Below, in pieces: positions 25,084 to 32,907 of a stretch of 64,000 nt of DNA. Positions within the stretch are counted from its first letter, which is position 1; each line of letters opens with the position of its first letter. This DNA is from Croceivirga lutea (GTDB lineage Bacteria > Bacteroidota > Bacteroidia > Flavobacteriales > Flavobacteriaceae): the NCBI RefSeq assembly GCF_014235875.1, contig NZ_JACJUK010000001.1, positions 1 to 64,000 of the forward strand. The letters are read 5' to 3'. Below the pieces are notes generated by a model that saw nothing but the letters and a program-made list of their open reading frames with translations, made no database searches and had not been told where the DNA came from. The translations under genes and the position numbers were made by a program.

Positions 25084-27801
25084 ATGGCCAACCAAAAAAA
25101 TAGCTCTGATACTTATAAACAAAGTGTTCAGATTAATTCAAATGAAGAATTGCTTCAAAGCATCTACACTAATTCTCCGTTTGGTATAGCTCAATTAGAT
25201 AGCTCAGGAAAATTCATACACATTAATTCAAAGTTTGAAGAGATTTCTGGATTTTCGTCAGCTTTTTTATTGGGTAAACCGTTGTGCTCAATTTTAGCTC
25301 CTTTTGAAAATAAATTTGAAGATGCAGCCATTTCATTTGCATTTGTACCTAATCAGTTTCAAGAAAAAGTTTTACAAAAAAAAGATAAAAAAGGTTTTAA
25401 GAGAGTTAGGCTAAGTGTTGTTAAAGAAACTAATAAATCAGGTTCTTTACACTTTTATGTAGTAACCATTTTACCCCTTTCAAGGCCAAGACAGAAGATT
25501 GTAACCATATCAGATAAATATAGTTGGTTAAGTGCTACATTTCAGAATGCCAATATAGGACTCTGTGTTACAGATTCTCACGGTAATATACTTACGGTTA
25601 ATAATTGGGTTATAGATAAAATGCATTTTTCTTCTAGCGAGTTAAAGACATTGAATCTTAAAGACTTAATTTATAGTGAAGATTTACCATTAGGCTTTGA
25701 GAATTTTATGAAAATTCAAACCAAAAAAGTAAATAGTTACCAAATTGAATTACGTATAAATAAAAAAAACCAAGGGTATTTCTGGGCAAATACTTTTGCT
25801 TTCGGAGAAAAAAATAAAGATGGAGACATAGATAAAGTTTTCATTATAATCAAAGACGTTTCTGAAAACCAACGCTTAAAAGAGCAACAACAAAAACATG
25901 AAAATTTTCTAAGACTATTAATAGATAATTTACCTAATCATGTTTTTTGGAAAGATCGCAATAGTGTTTTTCAGGGCTGTAATAAAGCTTTTGCAAAATT
26001 TGTTGGGTTAGATTCAACAGCACAAATAATTGGTAAAACAGATTTTGACTTAATTCCAGATAAACAAATTGCTAATCACTACCTAGCGTATGATAGAAAA
26101 GTTATGGAGTCTGGAGAACCTGTATATAATCTAGAAGAGACAATAATTGGTGTTGATGGTATAGTTAGAAATAGTTTAACAACTAAATTACCTATAAGAG
26201 AGGGTAACAAAATAAATGGGGTCATTTGTTTTATAGTAGATATAACAGATGTAAAAACGGTATCTCTAGAGTTTGAAAAGCAAAAGAATTTTTTAACGCT
26301 TTTGCTTAACCACTTACCGTACCATGTTTTTTGGAAAGATAGAAATAGCATATTCTTAGGCAGTAATAAAGAATTTGCCTTGGAACGGGGTTTTAAATCA
26401 GTAGAAGACCTAGTTGGAAAATCAGAATTAGATATTGCTAAAACCCCAGAAGAGGGAATGCTCTATATGAATTTAGATAAAAAAGTAATTTCAACGGGTA
26501 AATCAATAGATAATATTGAGTATTCTTATTCTGATAATAATGGTCGAGAGAAATGGGCTTTATCAAATAAAATTCCAATTAAAGAAAATGGTATTGTAAC
26601 CGGTATTTTAGGTTTCTGTATAGATATTACAGATTTAAAAATGGTCAGTAATGAGAACAAAAGACAAACAGACTTTTTAAATCTTTTAATAGCCAATATG
26701 CCAAATCAGGTATATTGGAAAAATACAAACAGGCAATTTTTAGGTTGTAATAAAGTATTTGCAGATTTATTGGAGTTAGACAGTCCTGAAGAAATTATTG
26801 GTAAATACGGTAAAGACATTCTTTCCAATCCCTATGATGGAGAGGTTTGCAAACTTACTGATGAAATGGTTTTAAACACAGGCCAACCTATTCTCAACTA
26901 CGAAGAACATTACCTAAAAAATAACAGAGAGATTACGGTACTTACTAGTAAAATACCACTCAAAAGCTCTACAGGTGAAGTAACAGGTTTGCTAGGTATT
27001 TGTATTGATATAACAGAACGTAAATCCTATGAAAGTCAGTTAGAAGAAAGAAATTTTCAGCAACGTAAATTAAATGAAGAACTTACCATAGCAAAAGAGA
27101 AGGCAGAAGAAGTTAACCGTTTAAAAACAGAGTTTATAAATAACATGTCTCATGAGGTTAGAACACCTTTGAATAGCATTCTGGGCTTCGCAGAACTTAT
27201 AAATGAAAATACAGGCAAGCAAGACATAAATCATTACATATCCATTATCAAGAATAGTGGTGAGCAGTTATTAAGTGTAATTGAAGATATTTTAGAAGTT
27301 TCAATTTTAGAAACTAAGATTGCTAGTTTAAACACAACAACTTTTAGTATACATGAATTTCTTGAAGAGCTATATAGAGTTTTCGCTCTTAAATGGAAAA
27401 AGAAAGAAGTAGATTTTATAATAGAGTTACCAGATAAAGAAGTCAACAGCAATCTTACAACCGATAAATTTAAGCTAAGAAAGATTTTAGAAAACCTCTT
27501 AGAAAATGCCCATAAATTTACGTCTAATGGTTATGTAAAAATAGGTTATAGATGCGTAGGTGATGAAAAAATACTGTTTGTTGAAGATACAGGAATAGGA
27601 ATTGCTGCCGAACATCAAAATCATATATTTGAACGTTTTTCACAGGCAGACCAAGCTATATCTCAAAATTATGGCGGTTTAGGATTGGGTTTAGCAATAG
27701 CAAAAGAAAACGCAAGCCTGTTGAACGCCAAATTAACGTTGAAAAGCAACCTTGGAGAGGGAACCCTGTTTTTACTAAGTTTTAAAGATAATTTTAAGTA
27801 A
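25084..27801 (+). CDS. Multi-PAS sensor histidine kinase
   Basis: 905 residues without membrane segments. Five PAS domains lie at about 20-130, 145-265, 275-395, 400-525 and 530-655. The last three are close repeats (NLPNHVFWKDRNSVF, HLPYHVFWKDRNSIF, NMPNQVYWKNTNRQF). A coiled coil leads to the HisKA dimerisation domain with phospho-acceptor H690 in NNMSHEVRTPLNSILGF. The HATPase domain has NLLENAHKFT, VEDTGIGI and GGLGLGLAIAKENA. No receiver domain is fused; a stand-alone receiver lies 28 bp downstream. Signals sensed are unknown; cytosolic PAS domains suggest a small molecule or redox cue. Confidence 0.92.
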   Translation: MANQKNSSDTYKQSVQINSNEELLQSIYTNSPFGIAQLDSSGKFIHINSKFEEISGFSSAFLLGKPLCSILAPFENKFEDAAISFAFVPNQFQEKVLQKKDKKGFKRVRLSVVKETNKSGSLHFYVVTILPLSRPRQKIVTISDKYSWLSATFQNANIGLCVTDSHGNILTVNNWVIDKMHFSSSELKTLNLKDLIYSEDLPLGFENFMKIQTKKVNSYQIELRINKKNQGYFWANTFAFGEKNKDGDIDKVFIIIKDVSENQRLKEQQQKHENFLRLLIDNLPNHVFWKDRNSVFQGCNKAFAKFVGLDSTAQIIGKTDFDLIPDKQIANHYLAYDRKVMESGEPVYNLEETIIGVDGIVRNSLTTKLPIREGNKINGVICFIVDITDVKTVSLEFEKQKNFLTLLLNHLPYHVFWKDRNSIFLGSNKEFALERGFKSVEDLVGKSELDIAKTPEEGMLYMNLDKKVISTGKSIDNIEYSYSDNNGREKWALSNKIPIKENGIVTGILGFCIDITDLKMVSNENKRQTDFLNLLIANMPNQVYWKNTNRQFLGCNKVFADLLELDSPEEIIGKYGKDILSNPYDGEVCKLTDEMVLNTGQPILNYEEHYLKNNREITVLTSKIPLKSSTGEVTGLLGICIDITERKSYESQLEERNFQQRKLNEELTIAKEKAEEVNRLKTEFINNMSHEVRTPLNSILGFAELINENTGKQDINHYISIIKNSGEQLLSVIEDILEVSILETKIASLNTTTFSIHEFLEELYRVFALKWKKKEVDFIIELPDKEVNSNLTTDKFKLRKILENLLENAHKFTSNGYVKIGYRCVGDEKILFVEDTGIGIAAEHQNHIFERFSQADQAISQNYGGLGLGLAIAKENASLLNAKLTLKSNLGEGTLFLLSFKDNFK

Positions 27802-27829
27802 AAAGACACCTTTTGGTCAGGAGCATAAA

Positions 27830-28222
27830 ATGAAAGAGAACACCAAACCCTTATATAACCTTTTAATAGCAGAAGATGAAGAAATCAATTTCTATCTTTT
27901 AAAAACTTTTTTAAGTAAAATTGAAGAAGCAGATTTTAACTTAATTAGAGCTGAAAATGGAGAGGAAGCAGTAGAAATTTGTTTGTCAACTCCAGATTTA
28001 GATTTGATTTTAATGGACATTAAAATGCCTATTATGGATGGTTTTGAAGCAATAAAAGAAATACGACCCAAATATGCAGATTTACCAATTGTGGTACAAA
28101 CCGCCTTTGTTACAGATTCTGATAAAGAAAAAGCTTTAGAAGTAGGGTGTACCGCCTTTGTTAGCAAACCACTCAAAAGAGAATTGCTTTGGGAAACCCT
28201 TAAAGAATTATTAGAGAAATAA
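27830..28222 (+). CDS. Stand-alone receiver-domain response regulator
   Basis: 130 residues, one CheY-like receiver with no output domain. The acidic pocket is EDEE near residues 15-18, the phospho-acceptor is D63 in LILMDIKMP, the switch residue T is in VQTAF and the conserved Lys is in VSKPL. It follows the PAS kinase by 28 bp and is very probably its partner, acting through protein contact or as part of a phosphorelay. It nearly touches the convergent oxyR gene (4 bp). Confidence 0.92.
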   Translation: MKENTKPLYNLLIAEDEEINFYLLKTFLSKIEEADFNLIRAENGEEAVEICLSTPDLDLILMDIKMPIMDGFEAIKEIRPKYADLPIVVQTAFVTDSDKEKALEVGCTAFVSKPLKRELLWETLKELLEK

Positions 28223-28226
28223 AAGT

Positions 28227-29168
28227 TTATTTAATACTTACCGGACTTATAATTTTCACATCTTGAAATGTAATTGCCCCCCTAACCACACTAGAAATTA
28301 CATCTTTTAACGCATCAATAATTTGAATTTTTAATTCATTTTTATGATATATCAAGCTAATTTCTCTTGCCGGAGACGGCGCCTTAAAATGCCTTAAATT
28401 CTTTTTCTTTTTTTCATCCAATTCTAACGTATTTAAAAAAGGTAAAAGGGTCATTCCCATTCCTTCATTAGAAAGGTTTACAAGCGTTTCAAAACTTCCA
28501 CTTTCTATTTGAAAGTTATCTTCAAGCCTATTTTTAGTGGATGAGCACAAGTTAATTACACCATCTCTAAAGCAATGACCATCTTGTAGCAGCAAAATAT
28601 CCTCAATAGCCAAATCATTTACCTCTAATTCTGGGTTTTGAGCCAATCTATGATTTGTAGGCACATAACCCACAAACGGTTCATAATATAACGGTCTCTC
28701 TTTGAGAAATTCAATTGATAACGGAGTAGCCGCAATACCAGCATCTAAATGACCATCCTGTAAATTTCGAATTAATTCGTCTGTATTTTGCTCTTTTATA
28801 ACAAGTTTTACTTTAGGATATTTTTTTACGAAAGTTTGTAAAAACATTGGTAATAGTGTGGGCATTACAGTTGGTATTATTCCCAAAATAAATTCTCCGC
28901 CTACATAACCTTTATCTTGATCTACTATATCTTTAATACGTTCTGCTTCAGCCACTATATTTTTTGCTTGAGCCACTATTTTTTTACCAATTTCAGTAAT
29001 AGAGATGGGTTTTTTACTTCTATCAAATATTAATATACCCAATTCATCTTCTAGCTTTTGAACTTGCATAGATAAGGTAGGTTGGGTAACAAAACTTTTT
29101 TCAGCTGCTAATGTGAAATTTTGATGCTCAGCAACTGCTAAAACATATTGTAATTGCGTAATAGTCAT
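28227..29168 (-). CDS. oxyR: OxyR-type LysR regulator (peroxide sensor)
   Basis: 313 residues. The N-terminal winged helix is LQYVLAVAEHQNFTLAAEKS with VTQPTLSMQVQKLEDELG. The LysR substrate domain follows. Two cysteines fall at residues 199 and 208 (GHCFRDGVINLC), the same numbers and spacing as the peroxide-reactive pair of E. coli OxyR, preceded by the conserved QDGH. On oxidation these form a disulfide that activates transcription. It is divergent from dps across 96 bp, a classic OxyR target arrangement. Confidence 0.95.
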   Translation of the reverse strand: MTITQLQYVLAVAEHQNFTLAAEKSFVTQPTLSMQVQKLEDELGILIFDRSKKPISITEIGKKIVAQAKNIVAEAERIKDIVDQDKGYVGGEFILGIIPTVMPTLLPMFLQTFVKKYPKVKLVIKEQNTDELIRNLQDGHLDAGIAATPLSIEFLKERPLYYEPFVGYVPTNHRLAQNPELEVNDLAIEDILLLQDGHCFRDGVINLCSSTKNRLEDNFQIESGSFETLVNLSNEGMGMTLLPFLNTLELDEKKKKNLRHFKAPSPAREISLIYHKNELKIQIIDALKDVISSVVRGAITFQDVKIISPVSIK

Positions 29169-29264
29169 TTGATATAATTAGAGGTTATAAAGATATAAAA
29201 AGTATTGATAAAAACTATTAAAAATATAAAAACAATATATTAAATTTATATAAAATCTAATTAA
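29169..29264. promoter_or_regulatory. Shared oxyR/dps control region
   Basis: A 96-bp, extremely AT-rich divergent gap. It must hold both promoters and, by analogy with other OxyR systems, an OxyR-binding site. I cannot pick out a convincing OxyR tetrad or TAnnTTTG box by eye. Confidence 0.45.
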
Positions 29265-29744
29265 ATGAAAATAAATAGCATAGGATTAAACCCAGAGAAG
29301 TCTCAAGAACTAGCAGTAAATTTAAATAATTTGCTGGCTAATTTTCAGCAATATTACTTAAATCTACGCGGTATTCATTGGAATATTACAGGTAAACGTT
29401 TTTTTAATTTACACGAAAAATTTGAAGAGTTATATGTAGATGCAAATACTAAGGTAGATGAAATTGCGGAGCGTATTTTAACTTTAGGCGGTACACCACT
29501 GCATACCTTTGAAGATTATACCAAATCTTCTAAAGTGCCAGTAGGTAAGAATGTTACAAAAGATGAGGATGCCATTCAATTAATAGTAGAATCGCTTACA
29601 CAGTTGCTTAAAATAGAAAGAAAAATATTTGAACTTACAGAAGAAGCTGCTGATGTAGGTACCAATTCTATGATGAGTGATTTTATCACTGAACAAGAAA
29701 AAACAGTTTGGATGATGAAAGCTTGGTTAACTGAGAAAATTTAA
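29265..29744 (+). CDS. dps: Dps-family DNA-binding ferritin-like protein
   Basis: 159 residues. The Dps ferroxidase site at the subunit interface is visible: LRGIHWNITGKRFFNLHEKFEELY (His, His, Glu) followed by VDEIAERIL, and LGGTPLHTFEDY. It forms a dodecamer that oxidises iron with hydrogen peroxide and shields DNA. The gene is divergent from oxyR and ends in a strong terminator, so it is a single-gene, peroxide-inducible unit. Confidence 0.95.
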   Translation: MKINSIGLNPEKSQELAVNLNNLLANFQQYYLNLRGIHWNITGKRFFNLHEKFEELYVDANTKVDEIAERILTLGGTPLHTFEDYTKSSKVPVGKNVTKDEDAIQLIVESLTQLLKIERKIFELTEEAADVGTNSMMSDFITEQEKTVWMMKAWLTEKI

Positions 29745-29749
29745 TTAAA

Positions 29750-29779
29750 AAAAATCCCCGAGAAATCGGGGATTTTTTT
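29750..29779. terminator. Bidirectional terminator between dps and the DUF2141 gene
   Basis: ATCCCCGA and TCGGGGAT (29754-29773) with a GAAA loop, A-run upstream and T-run downstream. TTGATTGATTGAT repeats follow up to 29809. Confidence 0.9.
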
Positions 29780-29818
29780 AATTAATTAATTGATTGATTG
29801 ATTGATGTTGTTTGTTTT

Positions 29819-30241
29819 TTAAAAGCGAATAGCAAATTCTAAATCTTCACCTGATACCTCAAATTTTGCAGTTTCAAAAGATGGTGGCCCCATGGTCATA
29901 TCATTACCGCTCATACCATAACCTTCTTTTGGCATTCCGTTTGCTTCAAAATCCATTTTCTTATTATCATTAGCGTCATGCATAGCCATAATAGCATACG
30001 TTCCGTTTGGTACATTTTCAAAAACTAAGGTTACTTTACCATCTTCGATAACACTTTCTAGATTTTCTATACCGGCACCTTTCATAAAGGTTTCAGCCGT
30101 ATGTATAGATGCCATTACTTTACCTTCATCTGAAGTTACGTTATCTATGGTAACAGTAATTGATGCACCCGTTGTCTCTTGTGCAGTAGCTATGGTAAAA
30201 TTTAATGTTAAAGCAATAATTGTAATAAGTAGTGATTTCAT
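29819..30241 (-). CDS. DUF2141 secreted protein
   Basis: 140 residues from ATG at 30241; a longer frame reaches 30316 but adds 25 residues with no family match, and the signal peptide begins at MKSLLITIIALTL. The mature protein has the DUF2141 blocks ITVTIDNVTSDEGKVMASIH, VFENVPNGTYAIMAMHDANDN and KMDFEANGMPKEGYGMSGN. The family forms a small secreted beta-sandwich of unknown function. It is followed by a terminator shared with dps. Confidence 0.88.
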   Translation of the reverse strand: MKSLLITIIALTLNFTIATAQETTGASITVTIDNVTSDEGKVMASIHTAETFMKGAGIENLESVIEDGKVTLVFENVPNGTYAIMAMHDANDNKKMDFEANGMPKEGYGMSGNDMTMGPPSFETAKFEVSGEDLEFAIRF

Positions 30242-30342
30242 TTTTGTGTTTTTAATTGTTATCAATGCCTCAAAATTGAGATATCTCGCCAACAAAAAAT
30301 AAAATACTATACCCAATTGTTGAAAATAGATGATGAACTGTG

Positions 30343-30828
30343 CTAATCACACCATTTTAAGCGTACCGCTATTACATAATCTAGACCAAATTTACTTGAG
30401 CCAAACCATAACCCTAGCATACTAATGGCTGAAAATATAAAGTAAGGGATATAACTCCATGACCCATCATACTCTCTAAAAACTAGAATGGTAATTAGCT
30501 GTATTAAAAACACAAAAGAAGTTAATCGTATACAACAACCCAGTATAAAATTTACTGCAATGATGGTTTGCAGTACAACAAATAAAATGGCAAAGACTTC
30601 TGAATAGGTTTGAAAGATTCCACCAAATTCAGCTATTTGGTAGCTAGTATATTTAGATATTTCAAACAAATCTAAACTTGAATTACTCCATGGGAGACCA
30701 AATTTAGCAGGTACCCAATTCAATATTAAATACAGCCCTGTAAGTAATTGTGGTAACGAGGTTATTAAGTTCGCAAACCAATGAGTTAATTTGTAAGGAG
30801 TAGTTAGTGTCTTAACAATGTTTACCAT
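30343..30828 (-). CDS. DoxX-like membrane protein
   Basis: 161 residues with four hydrophobic segments: LITSLPQLLTGLYLILNWV, VFAILFVVLQTIIAVNFILG, SFVFLIQLITILVF and YIPYFIFSAISMLGLWFG. The layout and the ILNWVPAKFG opening match the DoxX/DoxD superfamily of four-helix membrane proteins. The physiological role in Bacteroidota is unclear; some members take part in thiol or sulfur redox balance. It is a single gene. Confidence 0.7.
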   Translation of the reverse strand: MVNIVKTLTTPYKLTHWFANLITSLPQLLTGLYLILNWVPAKFGLPWSNSSLDLFEISKYTSYQIAEFGGIFQTYSEVFAILFVVLQTIIAVNFILGCCIRLTSFVFLIQLITILVFREYDGSWSYIPYFIFSAISMLGLWFGSSKFGLDYVIAVRLKWCD

Positions 30829-30970
30829 AATTAAATTGAGTTAAAACCATAATCTTAACTCTAACTTACTATAATTTATTGTTAAAATGAAATAATAAGT
30901 ATGTTAAAAAATAATTTGAAATCAATAAAAATAAAAATGAATGGTAATAATTGGGTATTGAAACGTTTTT

Positions 30971-31444
30971 CTAGAGTTCTAGTACGAGTTGTATATTACA
31001 TCGTTCATATGGGGATTTTATACCATTAATTTCAACAAAACCCATTTTTCTATAAAGTTGAATTGCGGGTTTAAGAATAGTGTTACTTTCTATATATATT
31101 TTTTTTGCTCCCCTTTCTTTGGCTACATTTAAAATATGTTGCCCCAATTGTATTCCTACTTTTTTGCCTTGAGCTTTAGGCGTAACTCCCATTTTAGCTA
31201 ATTCATAATCAAATTCGGTATCATTCATTTTAATTAAACCACAAACACCAACCACCTCATCATCTAAAAGAGCTATTGCAATATATCCACCTTTAGCTAT
31301 TATATTTTCTTTAGGATGGTCTAACGCCTTAAAATCAGACGCTTCCATTTTAAAATATTCTTCAATCCAAGCTTGGTTTATTGCTTTAAACGCTGAAGCA
31401 TATTTGGATTCAAAGGGTACTATTTTAACCTTTGTTATGCTCAT
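30971..31444 (-). CDS. GNAT N-acetyltransferase (PaiA-like position)
   Basis: 157 residues. The acetyl-CoA site is AKMGVTPKAQGKKVGIQLGQH (motif A: Q/R-x-x-G-x-G/A), followed by AKERGAKKIYIESN and YRKMGFVEI. The substrate is unknown. The gene overlaps the end of the preceding PaiB-like gene by 20 bp, so the two are translationally coupled. In Bacillus subtilis PaiA is a GNAT polyamine acetyltransferase encoded with PaiB. This is an analogy of arrangement, not evidence of the same substrate. Confidence 0.85.
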   Translation of the reverse strand: MSITKVKIVPFESKYASAFKAINQAWIEEYFKMEASDFKALDHPKENIIAKGGYIAIALLDDEVVGVCGLIKMNDTEFDYELAKMGVTPKAQGKKVGIQLGQHILNVAKERGAKKIYIESNTILKPAIQLYRKMGFVEINGIKSPYERCNIQLVLEL

Positions 31445-32045
31445 TACTTTTCATTTTGTTGGCAATTGCTTTACTATGTGTAGATTTTATCTCTTCTAAT
31501 TCTTCAATTATCTTTTGATGGTCTTCCCCTCTGGTTTGACTAAGTTTATAGGCCGCCTGTATTTCTTTAATTTCAATACTAAAACCAATAACTCCTTTTA
31601 CTTGCCGCATTGTTCTAGTTGAAAATGTGTTTAAATCTATAGGTTCTTTTGCAAAGGATTCATAGTTTTCAACTAAGCGGTACATTGATGCCAAAGTTTC
31701 TTCCTCGGAAAGAATTTTTACAATTCCGTATACATGTACAGCAATATAATTCCATGTGGGTACTTCCTCTGTTTTATACCATGAAGAAGAAATATAATGA
31801 TGTGGACCATTAAAAATGCACAACACCTCTTTACCATCTTTTAATGCGCTTGCCTGCGGATTAGCTTTTGCTACATGGCTTACCAAAAAGAATTTATTCT
31901 CTTCTTGTTCTTCTAGTTCTAGGGGTATGTGAGTACCCCATGGTTTACCATCAAATTGGTCTATAAGAATTCCGAAACTATTTTGTTTAATAAAGAGTTT
32001 TACTTCTTCAATATCTTCATTTTTGTAGTAATGTGGAATGTACAT
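31425..32045 (-). CDS. PaiB-family FMN-binding protein
   Basis: 206 residues with PaiB signatures: MYIPHYYKNEDIEEVKLFI, FGILIDQFDGKPWGTHIPLEL, ISSSWYKTEEVPTWNYIAVHVYG and GVIGFSIEIKEIQAAYKLSQ. It has a split-barrel flavin/haem-binding fold. PaiB proteins are called negative regulators of sporulation and protease genes in Bacillus, though a direct DNA-binding role is doubtful; redox or haem functions are also possible. Coupled to the downstream GNAT gene. Confidence 0.9.
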   Translation of the reverse strand: MYIPHYYKNEDIEEVKLFIKQNSFGILIDQFDGKPWGTHIPLELEEQEENKFFLVSHVAKANPQASALKDGKEVLCIFNGPHHYISSSWYKTEEVPTWNYIAVHVYGIVKILSEEETLASMYRLVENYESFAKEPIDLNTFSTRTMRQVKGVIGFSIEIKEIQAAYKLSQTRGEDHQKIIEELEEIKSTHSKAIANKMKSNEHNKG

Positions 32046-32084
32046 AGCTATGGTTTAAAAAATACCAATACAAAAGTGCATGAA

Positions 32085-32777
32085 TTATTTAAGTATTACA
32101 GATTCTATTTTCTGCTCTACAATTTCACCTTCGTTTTTGAATACATAATAAGAATGATTTTCACTATCTAAAGAAATAGATGTATGCACTTCTTCATTAA
32201 TAAAATGTATTGCCGAACGGTCGTCACAGGCATAACCATCAGAAAGTTTTCCTTCTAAAATGTTCTTATGATAAAGCGGTCTTCGCGTGGGTTCAGAATT
32301 GTAATGAGGACAATGGCTCTTATCTAAAAATGCCAAACACTTTACTATACTTAGATTTTTGGGTCTAGAATCTGTTGTGCCGCCGTTGGTCCAACATAAA
32401 GAGCCGGCACTACCACCACCCATAACTACACCTTTGGTATAGGCTTTTCTTAGTGCTTTGTCAATTTCTTGTGCTTTCCAAATTGCAAGCATATTTAAGG
32501 TGTTTCCGCCGCCAACGACAATGGCGTCCATGCTAGTTATTATTTCTTCGAATGATTGTTTTTGGTCATAAGAATTAATCCAAACACGTAGTATATGAGG
32601 TTGAACTTTTAAATGATTACAGACCTCGTAAAAACGTTTTATATATTCTTCATCATCCCCACTGGCTGTTGGAATAAAACAAATATTTGGGTTTATTTTA
32701 CCAGTAGCTTTTGCCATATAATCTAAGAATGGAACTGTGTGTCTACCACTACCATAAATAAGTAACTGTCTTTTCAC
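32085..32777 (-). CDS. Peptidase E-like protein, family S51
   Basis: 230 residues with the GTG start at 32777, giving VKRQLLIYGSGRHTVPFLDY. An in-frame TTG at 32816 would overlap the LytTR-type site and adds a non-family leader. The nucleophile elbow is VMGGGSAGSLCW, with VVGGGNTLNML before it. The Ser nucleophile and the later His (SHCPHY) match S51 peptidases such as E. coli PepE (aspartyl dipeptidase). It is cytoplasmic. It is divergent from the TonB-dependent receptor across 130 bp. Confidence 0.85.
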   Translation of the reverse strand: MKRQLLIYGSGRHTVPFLDYMAKATGKINPNICFIPTASGDDEEYIKRFYEVCNHLKVQPHILRVWINSYDQKQSFEEIITSMDAIVVGGGNTLNMLAIWKAQEIDKALRKAYTKGVVMGGGSAGSLCWTNGGTTDSRPKNLSIVKCLAFLDKSHCPHYNSEPTRRPLYHKNILEGKLSDGYACDDRSAIHFINEEVHTSISLDSENHSYYVFKNEGEIVEQKIESVILK

Positions 32778-32812
32778 TAAAAAGAATTTATGGTAAGGTA
32801 AATAGAAAAATA

Positions 32813-32842
32813 ACAATCCAGTCTATAGAATCTACAGTTCAG
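32813..32842 (+). promoter_or_regulatory. LytTR-type direct-repeat site 1
   Basis: ACAATCCAG (32813-32821), a 12-bp spacer, then ACAGTTCAG (32834-32842). It is 65 bp upstream of the receptor gene start. Two 9-bp direct repeats with 12-bp spacing is the known architecture of LytTR (AgrA/AlgR-family) sites, and ACAGTTnAG is close to the AgrA half-site. A matching site occurs before two more genes in this block. Confidence 0.75.
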
Positions 32843-32907
32843 TAATTCACTTTTAGTGGAGCATCTAGTTTTTCAGAGTTTTGGGTTAGCAATCAAAAAC
32901 ATCAGTC

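Noticed and set aside
32085-32816. TTG start of peptidase E at 32816
   Set aside because: It would overlap the LytTR-type site and adds 13 residues unlike the family; GTG at 32777 gives the usual VKRQLLIYGSG start.
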